The notes: generated by a model not told the origin, from the letters alone. A DNA stretch of 64,000 bases from Bacillus sp. FJAT-29814 (GCF_001510715.1 NZ_LMTJ01000002.1:310001-374000); one strand, 5' to 3'. Shown: positions 8,497 through 16,807, counted from the first letter of the stretch. Translations and numbers: made by a program.

Positions 8497-9408
8497 TTAC
8501 ATCCCGTATTTGCGAATGGCGTTATCAATCATATCCTTAATTTCTTTTACCTTATCCAGGTCGTTGCCTGTCACAGGCTCAAGCGGCCCTCTTACACTTC
8601 CGATATTGACGCCGCGTAATTTGAGAAGTTCCTTAATCGTAGAATACATATGGCCGTTCAAAGAGCATAAAGCAATAATAATATCGTTAATATCTCTTTG
8701 AATGTTTCTTGCTAGTTCAAAATTACCGGTTGCCACAAACTCTTCCGCTTTTAAAAGCAGTTCCGGCATAGCTGCATATGTCCCGCCAATCCCGCTGTCA
8801 GCACCGATTAATCTTCCAGAGACATACTGTTCATCCGGACCATTAAAGACAATAAAATCTTCTCCGGCCGCTGCCTTAAACCGTTCAATATCCATAACTG
8901 GCATTGAAGAGTTCTTAACGCCGATTACTTTCTTATTCTCAATTAACTTCTTAAAAGTCGAAAGCGACAGATTGTATCCTGTTGTCTGCGGGATATTGTA
9001 TATAATAAATGGCAATTCTGTTGAATCCATGATTTCCGTCCAATACTTGATTACTGAGCTGTCCGGAAGCTTAAAGTAGATTGGAGGAATGGCAGATAAT
9101 GCATCATATCCCAACTCTGCTGCATGCTTGGCTAAAATAACGCTTTCTCTCGTAGATGGCGCACCCACATGAGCAATTAACGTAAGCTTGCCTTTAACCG
9201 CTTCGGCAACATATTTTAACGTTGCTTTTCTTTCCTCAAGGTTTTGGTAAATACATTCACCTGAGCTTCCACCTACATAAAGACCCTTTACCCCTTTTTC
9301 GTAAAGGTAGTTACAAAGATCCTTTGTTCTGACTTCTGATACTTCTCCTGCATCATCATAGCAAGCATAAAATGCCGGAATAATACCTTTAAATTTTTCT
9401 AGATTCAT
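8497..9408 (-). CDS. nanA: N-acetylneuraminate lyase (DHDPS/NAL superfamily)
   Basis: A 303-residue class I aldolase splitting Neu5Ac into ManNAc and pyruvate. It has the pyruvate-carboxylate motif GGSSGE at about residues 47-52, the catalytic Tyr in FIIYNIPQTTG, and the Schiff-base Lys in VIGVKNSS. Dihydrodipicolinate synthase shares this fold; the lyase call comes from the neighbouring nanE and kinase genes. It has its own promoter and cre site. Confidence 0.87.
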   Translation of the reverse strand: MNLEKFKGIIPAFYACYDDAGEVSEVRTKDLCNYLYEKGVKGLYVGGSSGECIYQNLEERKATLKYVAEAVKGKLTLIAHVGAPSTRESVILAKHAAELGYDALSAIPPIYFKLPDSSVIKYWTEIMDSTELPFIIYNIPQTTGYNLSLSTFKKLIENKKVIGVKNSSMPVMDIERFKAAAGEDFIVFNGPDEQYVSGRLIGADSGIGGTYAAMPELLLKAEEFVATGNFELARNIQRDINDIIIALCSLNGHMYSTIKELLKLRGVNIGSVRGPLEPVTGNDLDKVKEIKDMIDNAIRKYGM

Positions 9409-9435
9409 ATGTCTTCCCCACCTGAGTGATAGTAA

Positions 9436-9449
9436 TGTTACCGTTTACA
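9436..9449. promoter_or_regulatory. cre (CcpA) site over the nanA start point
   Basis: TGTTACCGTTTACA matches 13 of 14 positions of TGNNARCGNWWWCA. It sits immediately downstream of the -10 box and covers the predicted +1, a position where CcpA represses. Confidence 0.7.
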
Positions 9450-9454
9450 ATCAA

Positions 9455-9483
9455 AATATATCATAGTAATCTAATTCTGTAAA
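9455..9483 (-). promoter_or_regulatory. SigA-type promoter of nanA
   Basis: On the minus strand TTTACA (9483-9478) and TATATT (9460-9455) are 17 bp apart. They are followed by the cre site and the nanA ribosome site. Confidence 0.7.
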
Positions 9484-9509
9484 TAATTTTCTTCTTTATT
9501 TGACTTTCT

Positions 9510-9531
9510 GAAAAAATTCTCCACCTTTTTC
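9510..9531. promoter_or_regulatory. Candidate RpiR/NanR operator upstream of nanA
   Basis: The block GAAAAAATTCTC followed by CACCTTTTTC recurs almost exactly at 11799-11819. Its centre is near -68 from the predicted start, 27 bp upstream of the -35 box. Confidence 0.5.
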
Positions 9532-9549
9532 CGGCAATTCCTAGCCCAT

Positions 9550-11220
9550 TTACCTTGCTTCAAAATCAAGATTCATTTCCCCATTACGTAGTGAAATGAA
9601 TAATCTTCTGTTATAAAATTCATTCTCGCCTGGATAGTCTTCACGGTAATGTGCCCCCCTGCTTTCCCTTCTTTCTTGCATGGCCTTAAGCAACAGGTTT
9701 GAAAGGATCAGAAAGTTTCTTGCCTTGAAGGCACTTTTTCTTTCTTTGACATTATTTATGAAAAACTCCATGTTAAAAGATGACTTCAATCTCTCTATTT
9801 TTTCCAAAGCAGCCTGAAGATTTTTTTCATCACGAATGACATTGCCATTGAACCACATTATTTCTCTTACCGCATCCAGTACTTCATGTGGTGTTATGGA
9901 ATCATTGGTTTGTACCGAAAAGGATTGAATCGCTTGAGACAATGTTGCAGTCTCTTTCTGTGAATTGATTTTTTCCAGATTGACTCCCTCTAGGTATTCG
10001 AGACAATCCTGTGCCGCTCTTTTTCCAAATACCATACACGCCCCGGTAGAATTTCCTCCGAGTCGGTTAGCCCCCTCAATACCTCCAGCCAATTCCCCGA
10101 TTGCATAAAGCCCCGGGACACCTGTCCGGCCATAGCTGTCCACTTTGACGCCGCCGTTGCTGGCATGGGCAAACGGGGCAATTTTCATTGTATCCCTGAT
10201 CAGGTTGATTCCTCGTTCATCTAGCCAATTTAAATAAATGGTATAGAAATCGCTGTTATTCTGATAGATTTCAGAATCATAGATCAGCTCGAAGCCATCT
10301 TCGCTATTCGTTCTGAAAATTTCTTTCATCATCGCGATATCAAAATATTTAGAGGGCAAGGAGTTTGTGAATGGCCCATGGGTGCTGCGGACCTTAAAGC
10401 AGTCCTCCTTCGACATCCCTTCCGGAAGCACTTTATCCAATATGCTGTTTCCTTTGTCATCGACAAAGTCATTGCAATAATTTAAAGTATGCTCGCCCCA
10501 TAATGTCTTATATTTTGGCGAGGTAAAGCCGGGTATGAACTGAATGAACTCCATATTCACCAGGCTAGCTCCTGCTTCAAGCGCAAGAATATGCCCGGAA
10601 CCATCGACATCATTTGGGTTCAGATTGTGCTTGTAAATATTCCCAAATCCACCAGTAGCAAGGACAACTGCTTTACAGTTAATCATGATGAAATCATTAT
10701 CCCGATTCAAAAGGATGGCACCGCATATTCTCTCATTCTCTTTAAGTAGAGAAACGACCGCCGTTCTTTCCATTAAGGAAATATTAGGGTAGTTTTCCAT
10801 TATTTCCGTCACATTTGCCCTGATTTTGTCCCAGTCCTTCAGCATGTATATCGTTCTGCCATGATTGGCAAAACAGGCTTTGCGGTCATCGGAAAGCTTA
10901 TAGGGCTCAATCCCGATTTCGGGATACTCCTCAACCCTGTCCTGTATCTCATCAATGTAGATTTTCGCCATTTCTCGGTCTTGCATATTATGACTGACGG
11001 CGTCAATATCCTCTAAAAACACGGCTTTATCTGCTTCATTTTTAGTAACTTGTGTTCCCAATGATGCCTTTAACGGAAAAAAACTTGAACCGGAACACAG
11101 TTGTGTTTTGGTTGACATAATGATGTTTTTTCCGGCCTTGGCCAGTTCCATGCTCACTTTAAGACCGGCAATACCGCTGCCAACAACCAATACATCTGTT
11201 GTTATGATGTCTTTAATCAT
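9550..11220 (-). CDS. FAD-dependent oxidoreductase (fumarate reductase / L-aspartate oxidase type)
   Basis: A 556-residue flavoprotein with an N-terminal dinucleotide-binding GSGIAGL motif (residues 14-20), a central VVLATGGFGNIY segment, and the FAD-binding block YAIGELAGGIEGANRLGGNS near residue 380. These are hallmarks of the succinate dehydrogenase / fumarate reductase flavoprotein superfamily with its C-terminal helical domain. No iron-sulphur or membrane subunit is adjacent. It starts 14 nt after the YhcH gene and is cotranscribed with it. Its substrate is not deducible; its presence in a sialic acid locus is unusual. Confidence 0.85.
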   Translation of the reverse strand: MIKDIITTDVLVVGSGIAGLKVSMELAKAGKNIIMSTKTQLCSGSSFFPLKASLGTQVTKNEADKAVFLEDIDAVSHNMQDREMAKIYIDEIQDRVEEYPEIGIEPYKLSDDRKACFANHGRTIYMLKDWDKIRANVTEIMENYPNISLMERTAVVSLLKENERICGAILLNRDNDFIMINCKAVVLATGGFGNIYKHNLNPNDVDGSGHILALEAGASLVNMEFIQFIPGFTSPKYKTLWGEHTLNYCNDFVDDKGNSILDKVLPEGMSKEDCFKVRSTHGPFTNSLPSKYFDIAMMKEIFRTNSEDGFELIYDSEIYQNNSDFYTIYLNWLDERGINLIRDTMKIAPFAHASNGGVKVDSYGRTGVPGLYAIGELAGGIEGANRLGGNSTGACMVFGKRAAQDCLEYLEGVNLEKINSQKETATLSQAIQSFSVQTNDSITPHEVLDAVREIMWFNGNVIRDEKNLQAALEKIERLKSSFNMEFFINNVKERKSAFKARNFLILSNLLLKAMQERRESRGAHYREDYPGENEFYNRRLFISLRNGEMNLDFEAR

Positions 11221-11234
11221 TTGTACTGCACATC

Positions 11235-11687
11235 CTAAATAAGTATTTTAAAAACCACTTTTCTAACCTTTTCCGGAACGTCTACTTTGATGCCTGTCAT
11301 ATGAACATCATCCGGAAACAACAGCATAAAGTCGCCTTGGCCTAGCTTTACCTTGGATTGCACCTTGCCTTCAAGCAGGTAATAGTCGTCCTGTTCATCG
11401 TATTCCTTTGTTACAGTCATTTTTTCAAATTGCTCACGGGCAATAAATTCGGAACCCTCTAGAATATAGTGAAGATCGAGGTATTTTTTGTGTGATTCCC
11501 AGAAACGTTCTTCCGGCTCTTTTGTTACATACTCGATTAAATTGAAGAAAATTTCATCTCCTTCCACTCCATGCATACCTGTTTGGAGTCCTGTAAAATC
11601 GTGGTTCTGAATGTATTGAACCGCACGATCAACTCTATCGATTATTCCTTTATATAGTTCAAAATTGCTTATATGATCTGCTATCAT
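11235..11687 (-). CDS. YhcH/YjgK/YiaL-family protein (sialic acid anomer handling)
   Basis: About 150 residues from the ATG at 11687, which has AAGGAG nine bases upstream and begins MIADHISNFE like other YhcH proteins. An upstream TTG at 11738 is in frame but falls on the promoter and cre site. The family has a cupin-like fold with metal-binding acidic and histidine residues; its member in enteric bacteria (NanQ) speeds sialic acid anomer interconversion. It is the first gene of the FAD oxidoreductase transcript. Confidence 0.85.
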   Translation of the reverse strand: MIADHISNFELYKGIIDRVDRAVQYIQNHDFTGLQTGMHGVEGDEIFFNLIEYVTKEPEERFWESHKKYLDLHYILEGSEFIAREQFEKMTVTKEYDEQDDYYLLEGKVQSKVKLGQGDFMLLFPDDVHMTGIKVDVPEKVRKVVFKILI

Positions 11688-11723
11688 TTTCCTTTGCTCC
11701 TTAACTGAATAAGTTGTCATTTT

Positions 11724-11737
11724 GTTAAACGCTTTCA
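11724..11737. promoter_or_regulatory. cre-like site at the YhcH promoter
   Basis: GTTAAACGCTTTCA matches 12 of 14 cre positions, with a perfect core and right half. It overlaps the predicted +1, as at nanA. Confidence 0.55.
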
Positions 11738-11742
11738 AACAG

Positions 11743-11771
11743 AATATATCACAATTAATTGATAACGTAAA
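11743..11771 (-). promoter_or_regulatory. SigA-type promoter of the YhcH-FAD oxidoreductase unit
   Basis: On the minus strand TTTACG and TATATT are 17 bp apart. The same order of elements (upstream box, promoter, cre over +1) is seen at nanA. Confidence 0.65.
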
Positions 11772-11798
11772 TTATTTCCCCCTTAATCAATAATTTTG

Positions 11799-11819
11799 GA
11801 AAAAATTTTCACCTTTTTC
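11799..11819. promoter_or_regulatory. Candidate RpiR/NanR operator upstream of YhcH
   Basis: GAAAAAATTTTC with ACCTTTTTC after it nearly equals the block at 9510. It lies 28 bp above the -35 box, with its centre near -68. Confidence 0.5.
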
Positions 11820-11825
11820 ATTTAA

Positions 11826-11862
11826 AAAAAGCGTCATAGACTATATCATCTATGGCGCTTTT
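11826..11862 (-). terminator. Intrinsic terminator overlapping the DUF1836 stop codon
   Basis: On the minus strand the arms AAAAGCGCCATAGA and TCTATGACGCTTTTT form a stem followed by Ts. The 5' arm contains the last codons and stop of the gene. Confidence 0.75.
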
Positions 11863-12436
11863 CTTCTTTTTCAATGATGATTTCATCAACAAGCCGCTCC
11901 GCTACTTTCCGATACAAATTCCCCATATGGACAAGTGAGGCAATCATCAGCACCTGCTCCAGATATGAAGACTGGGAATCTACGCTATCAACAATTTCTT
12001 CCTTCACTTCCTCCACCCGTCTTTTCATATCTTCCTTAAAATCTGCGGCATTTTTTTCAGTAATATTTAAGTAGCCTTGATAAAAAGAATCCAAGTCAAT
12101 CTCTTCTTTAATAATTCTTTTATTCAACCCATCAAGCGTCGTTTTAATATCATTAATAGAAAGAGAGCCTTTCAGCTGATAGATTAAGCTGATTAACATC
12201 AGATGTTCCCTCGAGTATTTTTTATTTCTTATTGGAAACATCAGCTTTCCCTTTGCGTAGTTGTTAATCATTGTTTTGGTCAGGACCTTTTCCTCATCAT
12301 TTCGTCTTGATTCAGCAAACTTACTTTCAAACAACTGAATGACTTGGTCCATATATAGATCTATTTTCGGGATATCCTCAACTGCCAAATTCGCACCCAG
12401 GTTTAATTGCTCTATAATTTGGTTGATTTTTTCCAT
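11846..12436 (-). CDS. DUF1836 domain protein
   Basis: About 196 residues from the ATG with a GGAG site 8 nt upstream; a start at 12472 lacks a ribosome site. The block KVLTKTMINNYAKGKLMFP followed by KYSREHLMLISLIYQLK matches the DUF1836 helix-turn-helix-like domain of Firmicutes, giving a putative DNA-binding protein of unknown role. The C-terminal half is predicted helical. It is monocistronic. Confidence 0.75.
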   Translation of the reverse strand: MEKINQIIEQLNLGANLAVEDIPKIDLYMDQVIQLFESKFAESRRNDEEKVLTKTMINNYAKGKLMFPIRNKKYSREHLMLISLIYQLKGSLSINDIKTTLDGLNKRIIKEEIDLDSFYQGYLNITEKNAADFKEDMKRRVEEVKEEIVDSVDSQSSYLEQVLMIASLVHMGNLYRKVAERLVDEIIIEKEEKRHR

Positions 12437-12566
12437 ATGTGTGGCTCCGTTCATATTCTTTATATTTTTCATTATATCTTAATGAAAGGTCATTGACTAG
12501 ATAGAGAAACACTTGTATCATTATATGTAGTTATCAAAACTACATGTTGCTATAGGAGGATTATAA

Positions 12567-13214
12567 ATGAACGCTTATATCCGCGAACCGATCAATGGGC
12601 TCACACATTTAATCGGGGCGATTTTGTCCTTTGTCGGCCTATTGGCAATGGTCATCAAAACATCCATGGCCACGCCCTCACCACTGGCTATAACTGCTGT
12701 GATTATCTTTGGTGTGAGCATGATGCTGCTTTATTCAGCATCGGCCACCTATCACATGGTCATGGCCAAGGATAAGGTGATTGCTTTTTTACGGCGGCTT
12801 GATCATTCCATGATTTTTATCCTGATAGCCGGCACCTATACTCCGTTTTGCTTCATCAGTTTGAATGGAAAAACAGGAGCTATCCTATTTTCGGTCATTT
12901 CTGGGATTGCCATCTGCGGAGTGGTGTTTAAAATGGTTTGGTTCCATTGCCCGCGCTGGATTTCCACCGCCCTTTATATCGCCATGGGCTGGATGGTGGT
13001 GTTCGTGTTCTCGCCGCTCGCAGGCAGCTTGAATCCAGTCGGCTTGTTCCTTTTGGTACTGGGGGGAATCTTCTATACCGTTGGTGGTGTAATTTACGGG
13101 GCAAAACCGAAGTTTTTAAAATTTAAGCATTGGGGATTCCATGAAATTTTCCATATCTTCATCATGCTTGGCAGCCTGGCGCATTTCTTATGTGTGTTTT
13201 TATATGTGATATAG
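12567..13214 (+). CDS. Hemolysin III (YqfA/HlyIII, PAQR-like) membrane protein
   Basis: 215 residues with seven predicted membrane helices. It begins with REPINGLTHLIGAILS and carries the conserved LLYSASATYH, RRLDHSMIFILIAGTYTP and C-terminal GFHEIFHIFIMLGSLAH blocks, whose Ser/Asp/His residues form the PAQR metal site. A strong AGGAGG site precedes the ATG. The family's cellular role in bacteria is unsettled, possibly lipid or envelope homeostasis. Confidence 0.9.
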   Translation: MNAYIREPINGLTHLIGAILSFVGLLAMVIKTSMATPSPLAITAVIIFGVSMMLLYSASATYHMVMAKDKVIAFLRRLDHSMIFILIAGTYTPFCFISLNGKTGAILFSVISGIAICGVVFKMVWFHCPRWISTALYIAMGWMVVFVFSPLAGSLNPVGLFLLVLGGIFYTVGGVIYGAKPKFLKFKHWGFHEIFHIFIMLGSLAHFLCVFLYVI

Positions 13215-13215
13215 G

Positions 13216-13254
13216 AAAGAGCCTTCCCGATTTTTTACGGGCAAGGCTCTTTTT
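13216..13254. terminator. Bidirectional terminator between hlyIII and modA
   Basis: The arms AAAGAGCCTTCCCG and CGGGCAAGGCTCTTT pair around TTTTTTA, with T-runs in both directions. Confidence 0.8.
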
Positions 13255-14032
13255 AAATTTCTTTAAAACCATACTTTTTTAAAATCGCCATAGACTTTTC
13301 ATTTTGCAGGTAATCAAAAAATAGTTGTGCTTCCTTTGGACGGGCAGATTCTTTTATCACACCAACTGGATAAATGATCGGTTCATGGGTGTTCTCCCCG
13401 GCAGTTGCGACCAACTCCACTTTTTTGGACATAAGCGCATCCGTTTTATAAACGATTCCAGCATCGACGTTTCCCGTTTCCACATAGGTCAGCACCTGGC
13501 GGACATCCTTGGCATAGATTACTTTTGATTCAATCGTTTCCCAGACCTTTAAGTTCTCCAATGTTTGTTTTGCGTATTTTCCCGCGGGGACCGATTCTGG
13601 GGTTCCAAGTGAAATCTTGTCTACCTTGGTGATGTCTGCAAGTGTCTTGATCCCTTTCGTCGAACCCTTCGGTACCACGAGAACGAGTTCATTGCCTACA
13701 AGATCAACACCATTCTCCTTGTCAATTAGGCCGTCTCGCACCAGTTGGTCAAATTTATCCTCTGCCGCGGAAAAGAATAAGTCGACAGGCGCACCTTGGG
13801 CTATTTGTTGCTGCAGGGCACCGGACGCGCCAAAATTATAGTTAATTTTTATATTGGGATGTTCCTTTTCGAAGTCAACTTTTATTTCATTCAGCGCTTC
13901 CTGTAAACTGGCCGCAGCCGAAATTGTTAATTCTACTTTTTCTACTGCAGGTTTTTCCGCATTGTGGGTGCATCCCGTAATAACCAGCAGCAATAGCAGT
14001 GCCATCGAAAATATGTAATAAACCTTTTTCAC
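13253..14032 (-). CDS. modA: Molybdate ABC transporter binding lipoprotein (ModA)
   Basis: A 259-residue periplasmic-type binding protein with a lipoprotein signal (VITGC, Cys at about 21). It has ModA blocks: ISAAASLQEALNEI, NFGASGALQQQIAQGAPVDLFFSA, and VDAGIVYKTDA. Modest spacing and Ser/Asp positions fit an oxyanion ligand. The GTG start overlaps the upstream stop (GTGA). No modB or modC is nearby, so the permease must lie elsewhere. Confidence 0.87.
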   Translation of the reverse strand: MKKVYYIFSMALLLLLVITGCTHNAEKPAVEKVELTISAAASLQEALNEIKVDFEKEHPNIKINYNFGASGALQQQIAQGAPVDLFFSAAEDKFDQLVRDGLIDKENGVDLVGNELVLVVPKGSTKGIKTLADITKVDKISLGTPESVPAGKYAKQTLENLKVWETIESKVIYAKDVRQVLTYVETGNVDAGIVYKTDALMSKKVELVATAGENTHEPIIYPVGVIKESARPKEAQLFFDYLQNEKSMAILKKYGFKEI

Positions 14033-14406
14033 AGGCTTTCTCCGTTAATTTGATTCATCAGCTCTTCATGCAAAACGACAGCATGATTATACACCGGATC
14101 CTTTGCCCCGTATAAAAGCGTTACCTGCTCATTTGCTGCAGTTTCGAGGACTTGTCTCATCAGGTTTTGCTTTTGATCGTCGGATCGGAGTTCGTCAAGA
14201 TAGCGACTGCGAAATTCTGGGAACAGTTCAGGCTTATGACAGAACCATTTCCTCAAGTCCGGGCTTGGAGCAATGTCCTTAAACCAATACTGCAGCTTGG
14301 CAGACTCCTTCGAAATGCCCCGTGGCCACACACGATCCACCAAAATCCTGCATCCATCCATCTCATCATACGGCTCATAAATTCGCTTTAAAAAAATATC
14401 GCTCAT
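14029..14406 (-). CDS. DUF488 family protein
   Basis: About 125 residues from an ATG with AGGTGA upstream. It carries the DUF488 pattern RVWPRGISKESAKLQYWFKDIAPSPDLRKWF and a C-terminal VTLLYGAKDPVYNHAVVL block. Function is unknown; the family is small and cytosolic. It is translationally coupled to modA by a 4-nt overlap, which may indicate a link with oxyanion metabolism or may be chance. Confidence 0.82.
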   Translation of the reverse strand: MSDIFLKRIYEPYDEMDGCRILVDRVWPRGISKESAKLQYWFKDIAPSPDLRKWFCHKPELFPEFRSRYLDELRSDDQKQNLMRQVLETAANEQVTLLYGAKDPVYNHAVVLHEELMNQINGESL

Positions 14407-14437
14407 ACAATCACCTATTTCTTGGAAAATAAAGATT

Positions 14438-14493
14438 GGTGTCAGGCACCACAAAAAGACAAATTACCGAAATTGTCCACTCCAGATGGACAA
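14438..14493. repeat. Dispersed element: GGTGTCAGGCACC plus TGTCCA hairpin
   Basis: GGTGTCAGGCACC (14438-14450) is followed by an inverted repeat TTGTCCA / TGGACAA (14473-14493). The same pieces recur at 33311 and 35505. Confidence 0.6.
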
Positions 14494-14539
14494 TCTGTAA
14501 AACTTTGTATGAACTATGTGTTTCTTATCCTCTTGGCAA

Positions 14540-14770
14540 TTAATCTTCGTCTTTCACATCGAGGTCTTCCGGGATTGGTTCGTTCAGGATTTCTTCGACG
14601 AGTTGTTTGTATTTTTCCATTTGTCTTAGATGGGTGTTAAATTGATCTTTATAAATTAAATACTCGATACCGTCGTAAAGAGCGCGGATTTTCTTCTGCT
14701 GAATTAGTTTTTCTACTGTCGCTTCTGGAATATTAAGATATTCCGCTGTTTCTTTTAGTGTTAAATACAT
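14540..14770 (-). CDS. Small helix-turn-helix (excisionase/MerR-type) protein
   Basis: A 76-residue protein. Residues 1-50 read YLTLKETAEYLNIPEATVEKLIQQKKIRAL and match the HTH_17 winged-helix fold of excisionase-like proteins. An acidic tail follows (PEDLDVKDED). It lies 5 nt after the P1 peptidase gene and is the last gene of that operon, so it may regulate the peptidases. No phage genes are nearby. Confidence 0.7.
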   Translation of the reverse strand: MYLTLKETAEYLNIPEATVEKLIQQKKIRALYDGIEYLIYKDQFNTHLRQMEKYKQLVEEILNEPIPEDLDVKDED

Positions 14771-14775
14771 AGTCC

Positions 14776-15804
14776 TTATCTCGCTTTCGTAAAATCAAGG
14801 GCGTTAACTACCCGCCCCGCCCTTCCTTTGGTAGTGACCGCCTGTGATAGTGAATTAAGAATCGCTTCCTCGGCCGCTTCTGCCGCCGCCGCAAATAATT
14901 CATTCATAAGCGGGTGGTCTTCACGCAGCTGGGTCCTCGGTTCCGTCATCTCCTCAGAAAAATGGACGATTCTATGGGCCGTTGAAAAAGAAATGACAAT
15001 ATCGCCGCTGCCGTGGCCAAAATGGCTTCCAGTTCTGCCAAGACCAATGCCGCAGCGTTTGGCAACTCGAAGCAGTTGCCTGTCACTTAACGGAGCATCT
15101 GTTGCCAACACAATGATAATCGAACCGTCTGACGTTTCCGAGAGCCCCCCCTCGCCTTCATATTGAAACGCCCGAAACTCTTCCTGTTTCCCAAAATTGC
15201 TTAAAACAAGACAGCCCATTGTGTAACCTTCCACCACACGTGATGAAGAGCCGATGCCGCCTTTATAACCAAAACAAACCATCCCTTTACCGGCCCCGAC
15301 CGCTCCTTCTTCTGCTTGCCCGTTCGTGGCCTTATTAATGGCTTCAATCGCATGTTCCGGCTTGACCGGAAACAAGCGAATAGAATTGAGGTAGCCGTCA
15401 TTGCATTCGCCGACCACCACATTGATGGTTCCCGTCGTATCGCCAATTTCCGTATTCTGTTCAAGCATGTAAGCCAATGTCCCTTGGGTTACCGCAGGCA
15501 CGCCAAACGTATTGGTCAGCATGATTGGCGACTCTAGGACTCCCAATTCGTTAACTTGAACGAGACCGGTTGTTTTTCCAAAGCCATTAATGACATAGCT
15601 TGCCGCTGTCACCTTTTCTTTAAATATATTGCCGTTATGCGGAAGGATGGCCGTCACACCCGTGCAAGCATAGTCTTCACCCGTTTCACCTATCGGATAA
15701 TCCAGCGTCACATGACCGACCATCACACCGCGAACATCGGTAATGCAATTTTTCACCCCAACCGGCAGCCTTCCGACTTTGATCCCCAATTCTCTCGCCT
15801 TCAT
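14776..15804 (-). CDS. P1 (DmpA/BapA) family aminopeptidase
   Basis: A 342-residue N-terminal-nucleophile peptidase. Self-cleavage is expected before the serine in GGIGSSSR (about residue 210), producing alpha and beta chains. N-terminal blocks ITDVRGVMVGHVTL and the VGAGKGMVCFGYKGG region are typical. Members release N-terminal D- or L-amino acids or beta-peptides. The start overlaps the dipeptidase stop by 4 nt (ATGA), so the two are coupled. Confidence 0.87.
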   Translation of the reverse strand: MKARELGIKVGRLPVGVKNCITDVRGVMVGHVTLDYPIGETGEDYACTGVTAILPHNGNIFKEKVTAASYVINGFGKTTGLVQVNELGVLESPIMLTNTFGVPAVTQGTLAYMLEQNTEIGDTTGTINVVVGECNDGYLNSIRLFPVKPEHAIEAINKATNGQAEEGAVGAGKGMVCFGYKGGIGSSSRVVEGYTMGCLVLSNFGKQEEFRAFQYEGEGGLSETSDGSIIIVLATDAPLSDRQLLRVAKRCGIGLGRTGSHFGHGSGDIVISFSTAHRIVHFSEEMTEPRTQLREDHPLMNELFAAAAEAAEEAILNSLSQAVTTKGRAGRVVNALDFTKAR

Positions 15805-16736
15805 CGCTTCACCCCCGTCCTGTGATAAAGGAAGTTTTCAGAAGCAAAGCCTCTAACTTCATCCTCGGAGTAGTATTTTAAAAGCTCATTGATGAGATTT
15901 TGCGTTTTTGACGCATCCTCCAGGTTAATGACAAATTGGGAAATCCCATCAAAATCTGATCCCAAGCCAATCTGCTTCACCCCACCCAAAGAACAAAAGT
16001 GGTCAATATGCTTCACGAGGTCAGTAATGGTTACTTCCCCGGATTCTTTAATAAACGGTGGATGATAGACAACATGAATCATCCCGCCTTTTTTAAACAT
16101 CGCTTTTGCCATTTCATCGGTTAAATTACGTGGACTGTTGCAGAGTGCCCTGGCGTTTGAATGGCTGGCAATCGGGTATTGTGCAAGTTCCATTACATCC
16201 CAAAACGCCTTGTCACTCAAGTGTGAAACATCAGTCAGGACCTGATACTTGTTATTTAATTTAACGACTTCTTTTCCAAACAGAGTCAGTCCGCCGCCGC
16301 GCGGCTCGCCAGCACCGTCTGCCGCCAAGTTGGCGAAATTCCAAGTCAGCCCGACCAATCGAACTCCAAGGCGATACAGTGTTTCAAGCTTCGTTAAATC
16401 ATTGCCGATGGCATCCACACCTTCGAGCGTTAAAACCGCACCGATCTGGCCAATTTTAAGGTTATCAATATCCGACCAATCCTTGATATGTACCATGTCG
16501 GGATTTCCCCCAAGAACTTCCTTGTAAAAATAATCAACCTGCTCCAGCGCCACCTGGAATTTTTGTTCTGAATTGAGATATGGCTCGATAAAAATGGCAA
16601 AGAATTGGACTTTAACATTTCCCGATTGCAATCTGATCTTATTCGCCTGTAGTTCCGGCGCATCGGCAAACCGCAACTCCCCTTTGGCCTCCCAAAGCTT
16701 TAGAAGTGCATCACAATGCAAGTCTATAATATTCAA
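15801..16736 (-). CDS. Membrane dipeptidase (peptidase M19, renal dipeptidase type)
   Basis: A 311-residue TIM-barrel zinc hydrolase. IIDLHCDAL near the N-terminus gives the HxD metal ligands, with further His residues in DVSHLSD and ASHSNARALCNSPRN and the C-terminal GLGSDFDGI block. It starts with TTG preceded by AGGGG. It cleaves dipeptides, often with a D-residue. With the P1 peptidase it suggests salvage of D-amino-acid peptides, possibly from peptidoglycan (inference). Confidence 0.88.
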   Translation of the reverse strand: MNIIDLHCDALLKLWEAKGELRFADAPELQANKIRLQSGNVKVQFFAIFIEPYLNSEQKFQVALEQVDYFYKEVLGGNPDMVHIKDWSDIDNLKIGQIGAVLTLEGVDAIGNDLTKLETLYRLGVRLVGLTWNFANLAADGAGEPRGGGLTLFGKEVVKLNNKYQVLTDVSHLSDKAFWDVMELAQYPIASHSNARALCNSPRNLTDEMAKAMFKKGGMIHVVYHPPFIKESGEVTITDLVKHIDHFCSLGGVKQIGLGSDFDGISQFVINLEDASKTQNLINELLKYYSEDEVRGFASENFLYHRTGVKR

Positions 16737-16807
16737 AGATGTCGACCCCTTTTTACTAAAAAGTGTATCATAAATCCCATCAAAAAAGGACCACCATGTG
16801 GCCCTCG

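Noticed and set aside
8493-8528. N-terminal extension of the SGNH hydrolase
   Set aside because: It overlaps nanA and precedes the conserved start of the domain; the ATG at 8492 fits operon spacing better.
11688-11738. N-terminal extension of the YhcH protein from a TTG
   Set aside because: It would place the start on the cre site and promoter start; the ATG at 11687 has a strong AAGGAG site and matches family N-termini.
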